Source: Peromyscus leucopus (Eukaryota; Chordata; Mammalia; Rodentia; Cricetidae). Taken from it: 64,000 nt of DNA. Each line of letters opens with the position of its first letter. The stretch's first letter is position 1. The stretch lies in the NCBI RefSeq assembly GCF_004664715.2, contig NC_051071.1:31684161-31748160 (forward strand), read 5' to 3'. The position numbers and the translations under genes are program-made. Of the stretch, positions 11,252 to 24,400 are shown piece by piece. The notes under the pieces are model-generated. The model was given only the letters and a program-made list of their open reading frames with translations. It did no database searches and had not been told where the DNA came from.

Positions 11252-11262
11252 AATACACCCCT

Positions 11263-13154
11263 GATCAGAAGCTTATTTCTCCTCTTAATGAAAACTAAAG
11301 ATACCTCTCCAAAGGATTGTGTGAAATTTTCTGACTAATGAATATGGAGCATAAGCTAGTTTATTTAATTAAATGTGAAAAAAAATATATATGCTCACAA
11401 AGAATTAGGTTTCATTTTTTTCGAACAAATTTGTTTTTGTAGTTTCTTTCTCACCCCTGCTGCTTTCCCCAGCCCTCTCATCTCCCTGTATGCCCCCCCA
11501 GAAGCCTCCTTCCCACTTCTCCATCACCTGTGACCTTTTACCTACCCATCCCCTTCTCAGAACCTCTTCTTTCTCTGATAGTCTCCTATCTCATTCCATA
11601 GAAGTAGATAAGAGACCAATTCAGTCTTAACTGGGGTCCTGCAGAATCAGCAGAGAGGTGAGTACTTGAGATCACACCTCTATCTCCACTGGGACACAGG
11701 GAATGCCCGACAGTGTCATTTATAGTCTCCAGGCTCAACACTCTTCTAATGCTTAGGAATACATCCCTCCAGCCTGGGACGTGGTTAAATATGGTACTCT
11801 ACAAATGAGCAGTCCTGATGAAGTGTAAGAAAGAATCCTCAGAAGACTTCTAGTGTCAACTTTTGTCATTTTGACCAGAAACTCAACAAAGATCCAGACA
11901 CATTCCTTTCAACTGAAGAACTTTAATTGTGTTGACTTAAGAATTTTAGATGATGTCTAATGAAGATAAGACACTGAAAATGCAAACTGACAATGACCAG
12001 AACATATATGGAAGCAGAACTCAGGCATACAACTTGAAACAGCCAGACAAGGAACCCATCATTTAGCATAACTAGCCCAGAAGGCTTGCTTGCTCCTTAT
12101 AATCAGATTTATAGAAAGTTGGGCTAGCAGTAACCTATATTCTTGAGTAATTAATCCAGGAAGCCAAACAAGAACCACTGTAACAATTGACCCAGCATGG
12201 ACAGGACTCTGTTAATAACCATGTCCCTCCTTCTAATGAAGGGAAAACAGAACAAAAACAAATATGGACTCTAACTAATCTCACAAGCTGTCCTGGTTTA
12301 AGTTAGACAGCCTCTAGTCTCCTGAAGCCAACACCTCCAAATGGGTTGCATGGAAAGTCCCCACCAGCTCCCTGTTCCTCACTACACAGCATCCCCACTC
12401 CTCTGCTGGCCTCTCAGTCACACAAGTAGCAGTAGCCAACCCAATTCTGTGCAAGCTCATTTTCATTCTTCACTTATTTATACAAAGTTATTGCTTATTC
12501 ACCTGTTTTGACTGCTCCCATGTTAAAACTTCACCAATCCCAATATTTCAGGATTACACTGAATTTAACAGTAGAAAATAACTGAGCATGCTTTAATTCA
12601 TCATTAATGCTGTCTGTAAGGTAAACAAATCACAGAGCATCCTGAACCAGTGTTCTATTCATGATGCTAGCTGCCTGGCTGGAGGCAAAGTAGCTTCATA
12701 CTAGGCTCTCTGTGAAATCAAACAGAAGCCAGTGAATCAGCTGAATGATGCTGTTTGTACCCTGCTATGGAGGATATAAAGATACCAATGAACAAGAAAT
12801 AGGAACTTACAGATGATGCAGTTTCTAGACTACAGATTCCAAAAATACACTAACTGTTATGTGAGAAAAAGAATGTCATAACAAACTCATTTAGAGGATG
12901 CTATGTGGAACCAGTTAAACAAGATTTTTATTGGGCATTTAATTTGCAAAGAGGGAGAAATTTTAAGTGTATTTCCAAGGATAATTGATTCAGGGGTTCA
13001 CTCCAGGCAAGGCATCTTTTGGCTCCAGGATACAGAGAACCAATCTTTGAAAATGCATTTGTAGAAGACTAAGATGTTCAGGGACATTTTAAAATTTTAA
13101 TTGAAAGGAAGTAAATGAAACTAATGCAAAAGAAAATGCTACTTCCTTAGTAGG
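11263..13154. other. Mostly unique; L1-like pyrimidine block
   Basis: 11405-11560 is pyrimidine-rich in the manner of antisense Lx 3' UTR ends, but weaker than those further right. 11830-12310 may be a degraded LTR or other repeat that I cannot assign. No gene found. Confidence 0.4.
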
Positions 13155-13360
13155 GTCTGGTGGTTTGTTAAGGGCTTAGCACATGTTAACATTTATTATC
13201 TCATTTCATTCTATCAATATCTCCTGGAGTCAGACAGTATTAATTATTATGACTATTTCACAGGTGAGGAAAGAGACAAATGGAGGTGTGGAATAACTTG
13301 CCTATGAGCCATCTACCCCAGAATGAGCTCACTAACTACCCTGTCTCCACAAAGCTGGCC
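13155..13360 (+). mobile_element. MIR SINE
   Basis: Good sense MIR: AGGGCTTAGCACATG, TTATTATCTCATTTCATTCT, attattatgactatttcaCAGGTGAGGAAAGAGAC, then GAATAACTTGCC. Confidence 0.8.
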
Positions 13361-13589
13361 ATGGGACTGCAGCCCCTGACCCTGCAGCCCAAGGAAGGAC
13401 AAAGGGTCCTTTTACCTCTGAAAGGTCATCTGAGGACTGACTGTTCCCCTAAAGACTTTACCAAAGCAGTGGGAACAGTAAGAACAAGCGGGCATATGTG
13501 TTACAATAGGTAATACATACGAGGCCCTGGATTCTCAGTACTCTGGCTTATAAAATGGCTAAAAGCATTGTCTCTGATTCTGTAATGAA

Positions 13590-13830
13590 CAAAATCATAC
13601 TTCTCCTAAATTCATACATTGAAACTTTAACCCCCAATATGACTATATCTTGAAACTGGAGCTAATTAAGGCTATGAGGCCATAAGTGTGGGATTCTAAT
13701 CTGGTATAACAGAAACCACATAAGAGAAAGATTTCTCTGTCTTTATCTCTCTTCTTCTGTCTCTTCCTCACACACCTCACATCATGTGGAAGACATTAAG
13801 AAATACCCTCTGCAAGGCAAGAAAGGAGTC
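13590..13830 (+). mobile_element. MLT1-like MaLR LTR fragment
   Basis: aaattcatacattgaaacttTAACCCCCAATATGACTATA, then aggctatgaggccataagtg and a CATCATGTGGAAGACA motif follow the MLT1 order (5' half). Confidence 0.7.
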
Positions 13831-13999
13831 CCATTGGAAAGAGAATCAGCTGGAGTGTCACTTTGCACTTTCAGTTTTTAGAGCTAAAAGAGAAAAATAT
13901 AGTTTCTGTTGAATTGCCTGGCCTAGATAATTTTGTGATAATAGACAGATAGGTAAGTAAGACAACACCCTCATCCTCATTATCTCAAAAGTGGACTAT

Positions 14000-14210
14000 A
14001 TTGGGAAGTGGAGCCTTTAGAAGGAAAATTAAAAGAAAGCTGGGAGTGTGGGTCCTCATCCAACCTGACTGGTATCTTTGTAAGAAGTTGGCACACCTAA
14101 AGAGCCACCAAGGCAAGGCAGCCATATGAAGAGGCTATGAAAAGATGGCCATCTGAAAGAGGCCTCAGAGAAAACAAAACCTACCAGTATATAATCCACA
14201 TCCTGGCATT
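14000..14210 (+). mobile_element. MaLR-type fragment
   Basis: ATTGGGAAGTGGAGCCTTTA, ggtcctcat, ttgtaagaagttggcac resemble the MLT1/MST 5' half again, so this is a second eroded copy rather than a continuation. Confidence 0.4.
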
Positions 14211-15995
14211 TATCATCCTGATGTCATTCACACCACCCCCCAAGTGACAGTGTGTCAATATCTATACCTTCTACTGCTTGAGAGGGAACTCCTAGGGGCC
14301 TAGATTCTCCTATTGCAGTCCAAGAAGAGAAGATAAAAACAAGTCCATCATCCATTGTGATATTCACTCTTTTCTTAGTTCTTTACTAAGTAACCACCAG
14401 CCCAAGTTGGTGGCAATTCATCTTTAGGCTATGTGTCCTCATAACTATGTGCAGTAGCCAGCCTCTTCACTGGCACACTCACTGAGTGAGAGCTTGGTAC
14501 AGGGTGCATTTCATCTTCATGCTAAAGAAATAACTGCAAGTTAGCATTTTACAAAATATTTGTGGTATATAGGCAACTATAGCCATTACAAGTTTCACCT
14601 AGTAGCCTTTTGCCCCAGAAGGAAAATGAAGAAGTCCACATGCCCGGTAGCATCTCTGTGGCTTGCTCCAATTACTTAAGCTCTGCTTCTAAGCTCTTTA
14701 TCTCACATCTGGAAGGGAAGAGAACCTAGACGAATGTCATGTCTTAGTCACATCCAGAAAGTCACTTCAGTACCCAGTTCAGAGGGATGTCTAGTAAATG
14801 TCAGAAGGTTGAAACTGTCACACTGGTACCGAGGGCCAGGAAACATTCATGGATATGACCCAGGAGCTTGTGCTCAATTGGTTCTCTGAAGTACCTTTCA
14901 AAGAAGGCTCACCTTGTGTAGTACAGAGGACTTCATTTATATGGTAGTGGTGTGTTCACGGAAGGCCAAAGCACTAATAAAATAATTTTCACTTCTCTCA
15001 TGATGGCTAATGTTTCTTAATATACCCCACTTGCTAGGAAAGAACATCCATCTGTGCAATGAGTATTTACTGAAGATCAATTATATGCTAAACAACAAAG
15101 CCTACCAAACACTCTGCTTTCGTGATGTTCACAAACCAGTCAGGGAGTGAGACAATAAATGAAATAAATGACAAGGAAATTATCGTAGCCTGATAAAAGT
15201 GGAAAATGAATATGTCAAGGAGGGGCACAGAGGACTCCAGGTGCAAGAGGGATAGAGGTACAGTTTGGAAGTCCTACCAGGAAATCTGTGCTGATGAACT
15301 GAGGTAGAACAGAAACTTAATAGAGAAGGAAAGGACAGCGGCTTGCAGCTGCTAGGTCATCTGATACACTCTATAATTAGATGTGGTGACTATCCCTGCG
15401 TACATATATGTGTCAATACCTAACTCAAGCAATTTATGAGAAACTGCTCATGTGATTAGGGAGGCCACGCATTTCTGGATCTGCAGGGTTTGTAGGATGA
15501 TTCGGTTACCTGGAGGCCCGGGAGAGCTGATGGTAGTAACAGTTCAAAAGTTGACTGCTGGCTCAAGACCCAGGTAGAGCTTATGTTTCACTTTCACTCT
15601 AAGGCAGGAATATGTGTCGCCTATCTTGGAAAAGATTAGTTCTTGCTTTGGGTTGGGGATATTCTCATTTTTGTTTGGTTTTAAAGAGCTAGGCATGGAA
15701 ACTAAGGCTTTGGGAATGCTCAACCAGTGCCTACAGTGAGCTTCACCACCAGCCTACAAGTCAGCCTTTCTCCTCTGTTTATACCTTCAACTGATTGCCT
15801 AAGGCTCAGCTATGTTGGGGGTGGCAGTTTGTTTAATTCATTCTACCATTTCAAATGTTAATCACATCCAGAAACATCTGAGATAGAGTTTGGCCAAATA
15901 GCTAGACACTCCGTGCCCTGGTCAACTTGACAAAATTCACTATGGTGATTGTAAACAGTCACTAGACAGTAGTTAAAAGTTGAGATTAGGGGGCG
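14211..15995. other. Unique sequence, little repeat content
   Basis: 15050-15190 reads like an ancient-repeat 3' end (gagtatttactgaagatc, tatatgctaaac, gagacaataaatgaa). The rest is unassigned and lacks coding features. Confidence 0.4.
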
Positions 15996-16090
15996 TGGTG
16001 TGCTTTGGTATGTATGGTATGGAATAGTACATATGGGATGGGATGCTGTGGTATGAAATGGTACAGAATGATGTGGGTATAGGATAAAAT
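15996..16090. repeat. Degenerate GGTATG-type minisatellite
   Basis: Loose tandem wording of GGTATG, GGAATAG, GGGATG, GGTATGAAATGG and GTACAGAATG over about 90 bp. No fixed period; a decayed purine-rich simple repeat. Confidence 0.55.
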
Positions 16091-16147
16091 ACAACAAGGT
16101 GGTATCACCAGAGAAATCTTAATTAGACACCAACGCCATCTTTTTCT

Positions 16148-16280
16148 AGCTTTGTGATTCACGCTTTCTGAAACCCTGTTACCTAGTCTATACTGTGGGA
16201 CTAGTCATGAATGACTCCCATAGCTACAGGGAAAATTAAAAGCTCTTGTGTATAAGAGGCCTAATACAACATCCAGATCA
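16148..16280 (-). mobile_element. MIR fragment, minus (eroded)
   Basis: CTAGCTTTGTGATTCACG, then cctagtctatactgtgggac and ggaaaattaaaagctct follow antisense MIR order. Confidence 0.45.
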
Positions 16281-16829
16281 GAAAAACATCAGAAAATTGT
16301 TGAGAGCTTCCTCATCAAGCTGCCAGGAGCCTCACTAAGGCTCTTCACCAGAAATGCAATTATACTCCACCACAATAATCAGCCAGATTCCTAGGATCCC
16401 AGACTTCAGGAGTTTTATTAAGATTGCCTTTTAGTCTTTGGAGGCCAGAAAACATTATAGTCGGAAGGGCAAAAATTCCTAGCAGGTAGGTGGTCTACGG
16501 TAAGGAGTCAGGACCCTCTTTTTAAGGCAAAGTCATCCAAAGCTAAGAAACTAAGGGCCTGAGAACAGGCCCAGTCTCAGTGCTCTGGTTAAACAAGCTA
16601 AGCACTCTCCTGAGATCCTCACATAGACTGACCTGGAGTTGGAGACTCTCAGCTGCCTTTCCCATCTCCAGATAGTACATGCATGAATGTGCATCCTATA
16701 CTTCGTGCCTCCTGATGAATAGCAGTGGCATGGACATTCCCCCTCTCAACATCACCAGAAGACAGGGAACAAAGTCTCCTCCTGTCGCCTGGGCTCCCCT
16801 TAGGAATGGCTGTTCCTTGGCTTTAGAGG

Positions 16830-17030
16830 AGGACACAGGTGTCTTTGTGGTCCTGCCACTTGGCTCTCTGACCTGTCTGGAAGTTGGACTTCCAGGTCCT
16901 CAGTTCTTCCAGTTATAAAACAGGACTGATAATGTAAACAAACCTCTGAAGACTTTATTTATAAAGAGAATTGATTGAATCCTATCACGTGCAAGCACAA
17001 TGACCATGGTGGCTCTAATGAACTGTGAAT
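16830..17030 (-). mobile_element. MIR SINE, minus
   Basis: ttggctctctgacctgtctgg, TTCCAGTTATAAAACAGGAC and gagaattgattgaatcc fit antisense MIR. Confidence 0.6.
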
Positions 17031-17179
17031 GAGCATGCTATGAACTTACAGCCTAAGCTAGGCAAAGGGCCTCGAGTTCAGGAAGATCCCCTCGACATTC
17101 TTACTAGGTTTTCAACATTTTCACTTAGCACTTGGTTCTGAGTACTCCGATCTTAAATCCCCTTTTCTTCCTTTCACAC

Positions 17180-17300
17180 ATGGGAAAAATGTGGCTCACT
17201 GGGGTTTATGAAATTCTCTAACATCAGCCATCAGTAAGTGGTACAACTAGGAAGTGAGCATCCTTCTGCTCCTTGATTTCACACAGTTCTGGATAGTGTA
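17180..17300 (+). mobile_element. MIR fragment
   Basis: CACATGGGAAAAATGTGGCT, ctaacatcagccatcagtaagtgg and gaagtgagcatcc match the sense MIR core and 3' half. Confidence 0.5.
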
Positions 17301-18174
17301 GTCTGTGAAATAGCATTTACAAGTGCTTAGTAATCTAAGTAGCCACCATGCTTCGTCATCTTCACCTTCTGTACCCAGTGGTCTCTGACCTTGGATCAAA
17401 CCTTCAGCCCAGCAGCCATTCAGAAATGACCCCTATATGCTGATATATGTAACTGATGAACACAGGGCCTTCTTAGACAAACCTAATAGTCACTGCTCTG
17501 TGAACTGGCTAGAGGCAGTGTTTCGTTTGAAGATGGCAGAGGTGGGGCAGATACCTGTTATTAGTCAACGACGACGAAAGTGGGTGGAGCCTGGGATAAG
17601 TCTAAGTCTCTCATCCTGGAGAACCACCTCTCTGCTCCAGGGGTGGAGGTGGACATGAATAAATTGTGAGTCACTCTCCAGGAAATAGCAAGGTTAGGAG
17701 GCCAAGACAGGGAAGAAGGCTGCCGGACATGTGTAGGTAAACGAACCAGCCACGGAGAAAGAGCGGACCAGTATCCCAAGAGAGAATTAGGAGCGAACTT
17801 GAGTTTGTAAATTGAGACATCTGAAGGTGTGAAACTAGAGAAGGGCTCTGCACCATGTCTCAGAGCTTGCTTTAAATCTTCCTTTTCATTCCCACCTCAG
17901 CTTTTGTCATTATAATTTTATTCACTTATTTATTTTAGTCAGTGCATTGAACTGCATGTAAAAAACCAAAGGAATAGAGTCATCACCCTGCTTGGGGCAG
18001 GTTTTTGAAAAGAACAAGAAGAGTGTATGTCCTGGTAATTCTGCAGTGCAGAGTGGTAGTAGCTGGATAGACCTCAGAGAGGCCAAGGAAAACCTAACAG
18101 TAAAGAGAAAGAAACTTAACCTTCAGGTTACATGTGTGCTCCTGGGCACTGTGTAAGTTTACACATTTTCAGGA
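17301..18174. other. Unique sequence, no gene seen
   Basis: No repeat recognised. Open frames here are under 75 codons. Confidence 0.45.
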
Positions 18175-18300
18175 ACCTTCAGGACACACCCTCCACCAGG
18201 CTCTGGTCAGTAGGTCTGGGTAGCGTCTGAGAGTCTGTGTTATGGGTGGTGTGGACACTGCTGGTCTGCAGATCACTCTCACAGCAGCAAGGTCCTAGAT
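18175..18300 (-). mobile_element. MER5A-like hAT-Charlie fragment
   Basis: TCAGTAGGTCTGGGTAGCG, TCTGAGAGTCTGTGTTATG and GACACTGCTGGTCTGCAGAT match the antisense MER5A 3' portion. Confidence 0.7.
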
Positions 18301-19234
18301 GATCACAAGTCCTCAGTCTTAGGTCAGATACTTTATATTGTGGAGATTTGAAGAGGAGAAAAAAAAATATCAAAATGTTGTCACCAGGGGAAAAAAACGC
18401 ATCACTTAAAACAAAGCATGAAAATTCTTGGACACATCCCCACAAAGAGAATGGCTGAGGAGACTGTGGATGTGTTCAGCAGTGAGGTTCCTTTCTGTAT
18501 CTCATTGCTTAGTATAATTTTAAGGATGACCCAAAATCCCAGCTACAGCTGGTGTCCCTCCTGGCTTACCAGAGAATCTAAAAGTCCAACCATGAGAAAC
18601 AGCTACATTTTATTTCATTGTTTGCCCCATTTTCACAAGAATGTCCCACTCAAAACAGCTGCTCTAAGATATCAATTGATCTGAAAGAAAAGAAAATGAG
18701 CTCTGTATCAAAGCAATCAAGGAGAAAGGGAGGTACCAAAGGTTGAGAGTATCTACAAATTTGTTGACTCTTGAGAGTATATCAATGGGAGCTTCATGAG
18801 TCTCTGAGAGGATGCTGCAGCAACCCCTTTGCCATGTTTGATTAAAGCCATCTTCTTCTCCCTCAGTTTCTCTCTAGTGTCCTTTTCTTTCCTCCTGTGT
18901 CAGCAGTTAAATGTAAATTACATCTCTAAATACTGGCTGTAGGGAGACTGTTTTCAATAGTAGTGGCAGGGCAGGAAAATAAGCATCATATAAAAATGAT
19001 GGGAAGTTTATCTATGGGAGCCATTTGGAAAGTCCTTTAAAAGTGTCAAATGGGCCAACAGAATTGTTTATACACTTATAAACAAAGCATTCATTTCTAT
19101 GAATTCATACTGATATATTTTTAAAGTTACATCAAACCTAAAAATCTTTATCCAATAAAGCTGTTTGTTCAGCTTCAGCAAAATCTAAGTGCCATAAATT
19201 AGGAGCATATTTAAAGTTATCTCTCATGGTTGTC
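18301..19234. other. Unique sequence
   Basis: AT-rich towards the right. No repeat, exon or RNA gene recognised. Confidence 0.45.
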
Positions 19235-19440
19235 TTAGTTTGTTTCCTGTTGCTATGACAACCACCTGAAGATACTTAATTTACAAGGAAAGATGCTTAT
19301 TTTGACTCTTGGTGCTGAAAGCAGGGACGTCAAAGAACAAGGCATTGGCATTCTCCTGGCTTTATCTCTGGCATGTCACATAAAGACAATCTAGTAAGGA
19401 TACTAACCCAAGAAAAGCATTTTCAAAATCAACTAATGTG
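19235..19440 (-). mobile_element. MaLR-like LTR end, minus
   Basis: TTGTCTTAGTTTGTTTCCTG, ttgctatgacaac and ttaatttacaaggaaaga read as the antisense 3' end of a MaLR-type LTR. The right boundary is uncertain. Confidence 0.5.
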
Positions 19441-19509
19441 TTAGAATGCCAGTCTTTGCATTGATATAAATTTTTATAACTGCCAAGCCTTCTACTAAGC
19501 AGCAGGTCT

Positions 19510-19590
19510 TGGCCAGAAGTGGTGACATGCTACTTTTATTTCAGCATCCAGGAAGCTGAGACAGGAGAATTACAAGTTTGAGGCCAGAGG
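19510..19590 (+). mobile_element. Diverged B1/PB1 fragment
   Basis: TTGGCCAGAAGTGGTGACAT, CAGCATCCAGGAAGCTGAGA, and AGTTTGAGGCCAG correspond to the first half of B1. Confidence 0.7.
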
Positions 19591-21089
19591 AAGAAGCATG
19601 AAAAGGAGAGGGTGAGGCCTATTCCTTCCAATCTGGAAAAAGCTCACCAAGGAACACCACCAGGAATACAAATCATCTTCCTCAAATTAAATAATACATC
19701 ATAGCATCCATCAGCAAGTTCTCCCTGTTCCTGTATTCTATAGGAATTTCCCACAGAAAGAGAGCTATGGCTTCAGCTCAAATGGTAGCTTCAAAATCAG
19801 AGCAAACAGGATGCAATCCTTGAGCTGCTTACAGAGGCAGTCACAAGAGGACCACATCCTCCTGGGATGAAAGCTGTTTTATTGTGTATTAAGAAAGACT
19901 TTTAAAAGTAGATACAAAACTGGAATGGAGGCTTTGTAGTTTGCCAAAGCTTTCATTGGAGTACCTGCAAAGATTTTATTGACCCATAGCTTTAATCTGC
20001 ACAGACTCCTGAGGGTGAATGGCAAGCTTCACTGTCCCCATTTACCAGGTGGAGAAACCAAGGATGGAATATGTACCGGGTGGGTACATTTATTTTGTTT
20101 TGAACAATATAAACCAAGTGAAAAATTAATTTTCCTAGAGATAAAAATAATATGGTTTTAAGATGAACAAATATGTGTGCATATTTAAAGGACACACACA
20201 GAAATTTATAACTCTAAAATAGAGAAGTTGGTAATCCCTCCAGCGGCTCTTGGGTGGTTTCTAGAGGAAACCATTTCAGCAATTCCCTACCACTGTATCA
20301 GTTCACTTATTAAAAGAAAATGTGGAAAGAATGTCTGAGCACACCCATTTGATTCTCAGATCAACTTGATGAGTATTTCATAAAACGGCTGTGGAGTGAC
20401 GGCCCACAGAAAGTCAGAAACAAAGGAACAGAAGTTAGGCAGGTGCACAGGTGCATATGTTTCCTATGGGATGGACAGTGAAGCCCTTTTAGAAAAGTTG
20501 CAATCCTCGTGGAGTCTATAAGGAGATTCTAGACACCAGGCAGGGAGGGAAGGTAACCTTGAGCCCAACAAGTGACACCCTGGCCCCCTTCTGTCCTGGA
20601 CAACAAATGGAGATTTGAGAAATCTCCAGCCTCCGTGCTATTCCCTCTGTCTAGGCCTATGCTCAGTGGGCATAAATGCTTTCCTATGTAGCCAATCCTC
20701 CATTTCCTGGAGTTACATCCTAATGGAGGTGTTCAGAGGCAGTTCTGATCATGCCCACCCAGAACCGGTTATGCCTTCAAACCAAAGCCCTCTTCTGCCT
20801 CAATGTTCTTACCTGTTTAGGAGAAAAAAGGTCACAGTAGCTACTTCAGTGGCTTGTGAGTGCTGGGGCATATAGTATTGTAAAGCTCTTAGAGTAATCC
20901 AGGGATGCAGAAACCACTGCTTGCTAATTGTCACCAGCAACAGCCTCATCACCCTTCTTCTTGTCATTGGAGCACTGTGTATTAATACCAAGGACTTCCT
21001 GAACATTATAGCAAAGGGTCGTCAATATAGAGTGGATAGCCTCATTCCCTGTGATAAATAAATGAAGCAACAAGAATATCAATGATGTG
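19591..21089. other. Mostly unique; MIR at 19975-20080
   Basis: A sense MIR core (cttcactgtccccatttacc, GGTGGAGAAACCAAGGATGG) lies near 20030-20080. 20215-20400 is well balanced in composition and could be conserved non-coding DNA. No gene seen. Confidence 0.4.
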
Positions 21090-21480
21090 AGAGTTCATCT
21101 TTATTGTTAACCTGACTGCATTTGGAATTACCAAGGAAACACACCCCTGGGTTTCTTTATGGGGAGTTTCCAGAGAGGTTCGACTGAGTAGGGAAGACTC
21201 GCCTTGAATGTGCCTCAATGTACATGGGACCAGCCATAGACTAGGGGCCTAGAATGAATAAAAAGACACAAAAGGAGAAGCCAGCTGAGGATCAGCATTC
21301 ATCTCTCTCTGCTCCCTGAAAATGGAGACAATGTAGTCATTTGTCTCCTGGTTCTGCCACTGTGCATTCTCCTCAGGATGCACCATCTCCTCAGTCTCCT
21401 CAACCTATGAGCTAAAAAAAATCCTTCCTTGAGCTGCTTTTCTCTAGTGTTTTGACACTGCATTGAGAAAAATATCTAAT
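21090..21480 (+). mobile_element. Rodent LTR-like repeat, family uncertain
   Basis: Order of phrases matches a rodent repeat that starts near ttgttaacctgactgc, passes GGACCAGCCATAGACTAGG, GAAGCCAGCTGAGGATCAG, and ends near TGAGCTAAAAAAAATCCTTC, gagctgcttttctctagtg. I recall the family as LTR-like but cannot name it. Confidence 0.45.
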
Positions 21481-24400
21481 GCAAGGAATTGGCTATGTTT
21501 TGCCATCTAGTGATTGGCATTATACATATTGTATACATGTGTTGAAATGTCACATTGTAGCTTAAAAATATACAATTACCACGTCGATTCAAATATGCAT
21601 TCATTAAAAAGAAAATGGAAGGAAACCTCTCTGGTTGTGAGGAAACACCACCTGAGATAAACTCAAGTCATCCACCACTTAGCTTTGCATTCCTTTAGCC
21701 TGAGTGTGCTCCATGGTGCATGGAAAATAGTAGTACATGCATTGACGTTCAGACACTCAGCATGGAAACACATGGAAAAAAAGTCCTCCAGAAGACATCC
21801 ATGGTATCAATCTTTTGCAGGATTATTACATCATCTCCATTCTTTGTTATCTCTTTTTCTCTCTTTTCTTCCTTACTTTAGGAATCCATGGATGCCTTTT
21901 AAACATCAGTCTTCCCTAGTCATCCCTCTAACTTGTCCTTTGTTTTGTCTAACCTGCCACTCAGGTGGCCATTTGTCCCATAGGCAGCACACAGTCACCT
22001 TTCCAAAGCTCCACATGGTTATTGTTTCTACCCAGTCTTGCTCCTGCCAGATGATGCTCCTCCAGTAATTCCTGATCTTCAGAAGCCTCAGGATACCTCT
22101 CTCCTTACCACTGTGCTTCCCTACCCATCTGTACATCACAGCTGCATAGGAAGTCGCTGTGAGTGTTCCAACTGTGTCTTCAATTCCTCTTCTTAGCATT
22201 TTAGGGTGGCTGTAGCCCATGCTCCTGTAATACAACTTTGGTAAGTTTTCTTTAAGTCCATTTTCTACTGATGAAGACTTAAGTTTTGGGAGCAGAAGAG
22301 CGATATCTACTTAATAAATGATTTTCTCTTTCCACCATAGTAATACATTGGTTCTGTAGAAGACCACAGTGCTTCCCCAAACATGCTTCTTTGGCATAAG
22401 TATTACTTCAAGTTATTTCCATAAATGACAACTACAGAGAAAGTACCCTTTTATAGGAAATGGACAGCTGCTAAGGAAATCATCTGTAAGGATTTCCCCT
22501 TCTCTGCACCTCAGTGAATAGTATGACTAAATCACTAGATTGCCTTCAGTGGCAAGGGCACACATCTGTATGACAAACCTTACCCTTGGCCCTTGCATTT
22601 TTCTTTGATTTATTAGCATATTTTATCTTGCTGCAACACAAACTGGATAAATTACAGACAACAGTTGATTTGGTCCACGGTCCTCAAGGTTGGAGTCCAT
22701 GATCAAGGGGTTATATCTGCTGAGTGCATGTTTGCTATGTTATGACATCATAGAACAAATCACACAGTAAGGAATGATGAGAGAAGGTGGTGAGGACAGG
22801 GCCTGAATGTATCTTTTTATCAGAAACTTCTCTCCCAATAACTAATAGACACCCACAATGGGGGCACTAAACAATACAGGAAGCAGAGCTGTTATATTAG
22901 TCAGCTTTTTATTACCTCAATGAAATGCCTGAGCAATAAGTTTTCAGGTAAATGGAGAGAACTAGAATATGTAAGGTAACATAGAGTCAGAAAGACAAAT
23001 GTCATGTATGTCCACTAATTTGCTGATGCTAATTAAGTTTTAAGATTTGGCTCTATAACCTGGAGTAAAGAAGAGTCAACAGGAAAGTAAAAAGAGACTA
23101 TGGTGGGGTGTGGAGGACACTCCGAGCACTAGAGGTGGGGACTGGAAAGTACAATAGCTATGAAGGAGGAAATGGAGGAAAAAAAAAACAGACAGGAGAC
23201 TTACCTGGGAACAAGAGAGGGACCACAACAGAGGGACAAGGAAGGAGGATGAACAAATAACACTAAAGAGGTTTGGAAGAGCCATGGGGAATTGTTATTT
23301 TATGACTACTTAAAATTGCATACAATATATGCAGTGTGTGTGTGTGTATCAGTCCTATTTGTTTATCTCGTGTTGATCTAACTTTACTTACAGTGGTTTG
23401 CCCCACGAAAGAGCGATAGAGATGAAGAAAAGTTATTTTTACCCTGAAGCTGCGGTTCCCAGCCCCTCTTGCTGCTGGCTGTAGATGTTTGTGCTCTGAA
23501 CAGTTAAATGTGGATAGAAGGGATTTGCCCATCCCCTGACCTAATCCTTAAACAATATTTACATAACTGTTCTCAGTCTCCTTGCCTGGTCTGCACACTT
23601 GATACCAGTGGCCAGAGAACTTTTAAAGCCCTGTCTTGCTAATTGCTAACTCAATTGTCATTGGTAGTAGGTCTCAAACCTATTTAACATCAAAGCAGAC
23701 CTGGCTGCCAGGTTCTCCCAGAATCCTTCAGTCCCTACCTGTTACAGGGTATGGCTGGCATACCCTGCCCCCTACCCTAAACTTCTCCAGCCCAGGAGCT
23801 GGGTTGCCCTTCCCCCAGATGGCCTTCTGTATATAATCTAGCCTTTTTAGGTTACCTGATCCTTTTGTCTACTCCTTACTCTCTTGGCTAGTCTTTTTGC
23901 TCAGGCCACCCTTCTTGGTCAGTGGTTCCTCTCCCTACCCCCTCCTCCCCATCTCCTCTCCTCTTTCCTCTTTCCCCTCCCCCTCCCCTTCCCTCTTCTC
24001 CCCTTTCACCTCTCTACATGGCCTAGCTCAGGGTCATGTCCACTCTGGACTCAGATGTCTCTGCCTCTGTCTATGCTCTCCCTTTTTATCTACAATGAAC
24101 CTTCTCCTCCACTATACCTAGGAGCAGTCATGTCTTCTTTTTTACTATTTTTCATTCAATTGGCATAAAAGAAAATGCCCATTCTTCCTCTGCATCAGCT
24201 CAGGCACAGAACTCTACTGGGCCTAAGAAAGCTTCTGTGCTCACCAGTCAGAGATGGCAGGATCCATGGAGTCACCTCCCTCTGGGAACCCACTTTTCAA
24301 CTGAAGCAACTCATAGCACATTACCACAGACATGCCTTGACCCATCCCAAAAGATCCTACCAACTCACTGTGTGAGGTTCTGTCCCCTTCAAACCTAAAA

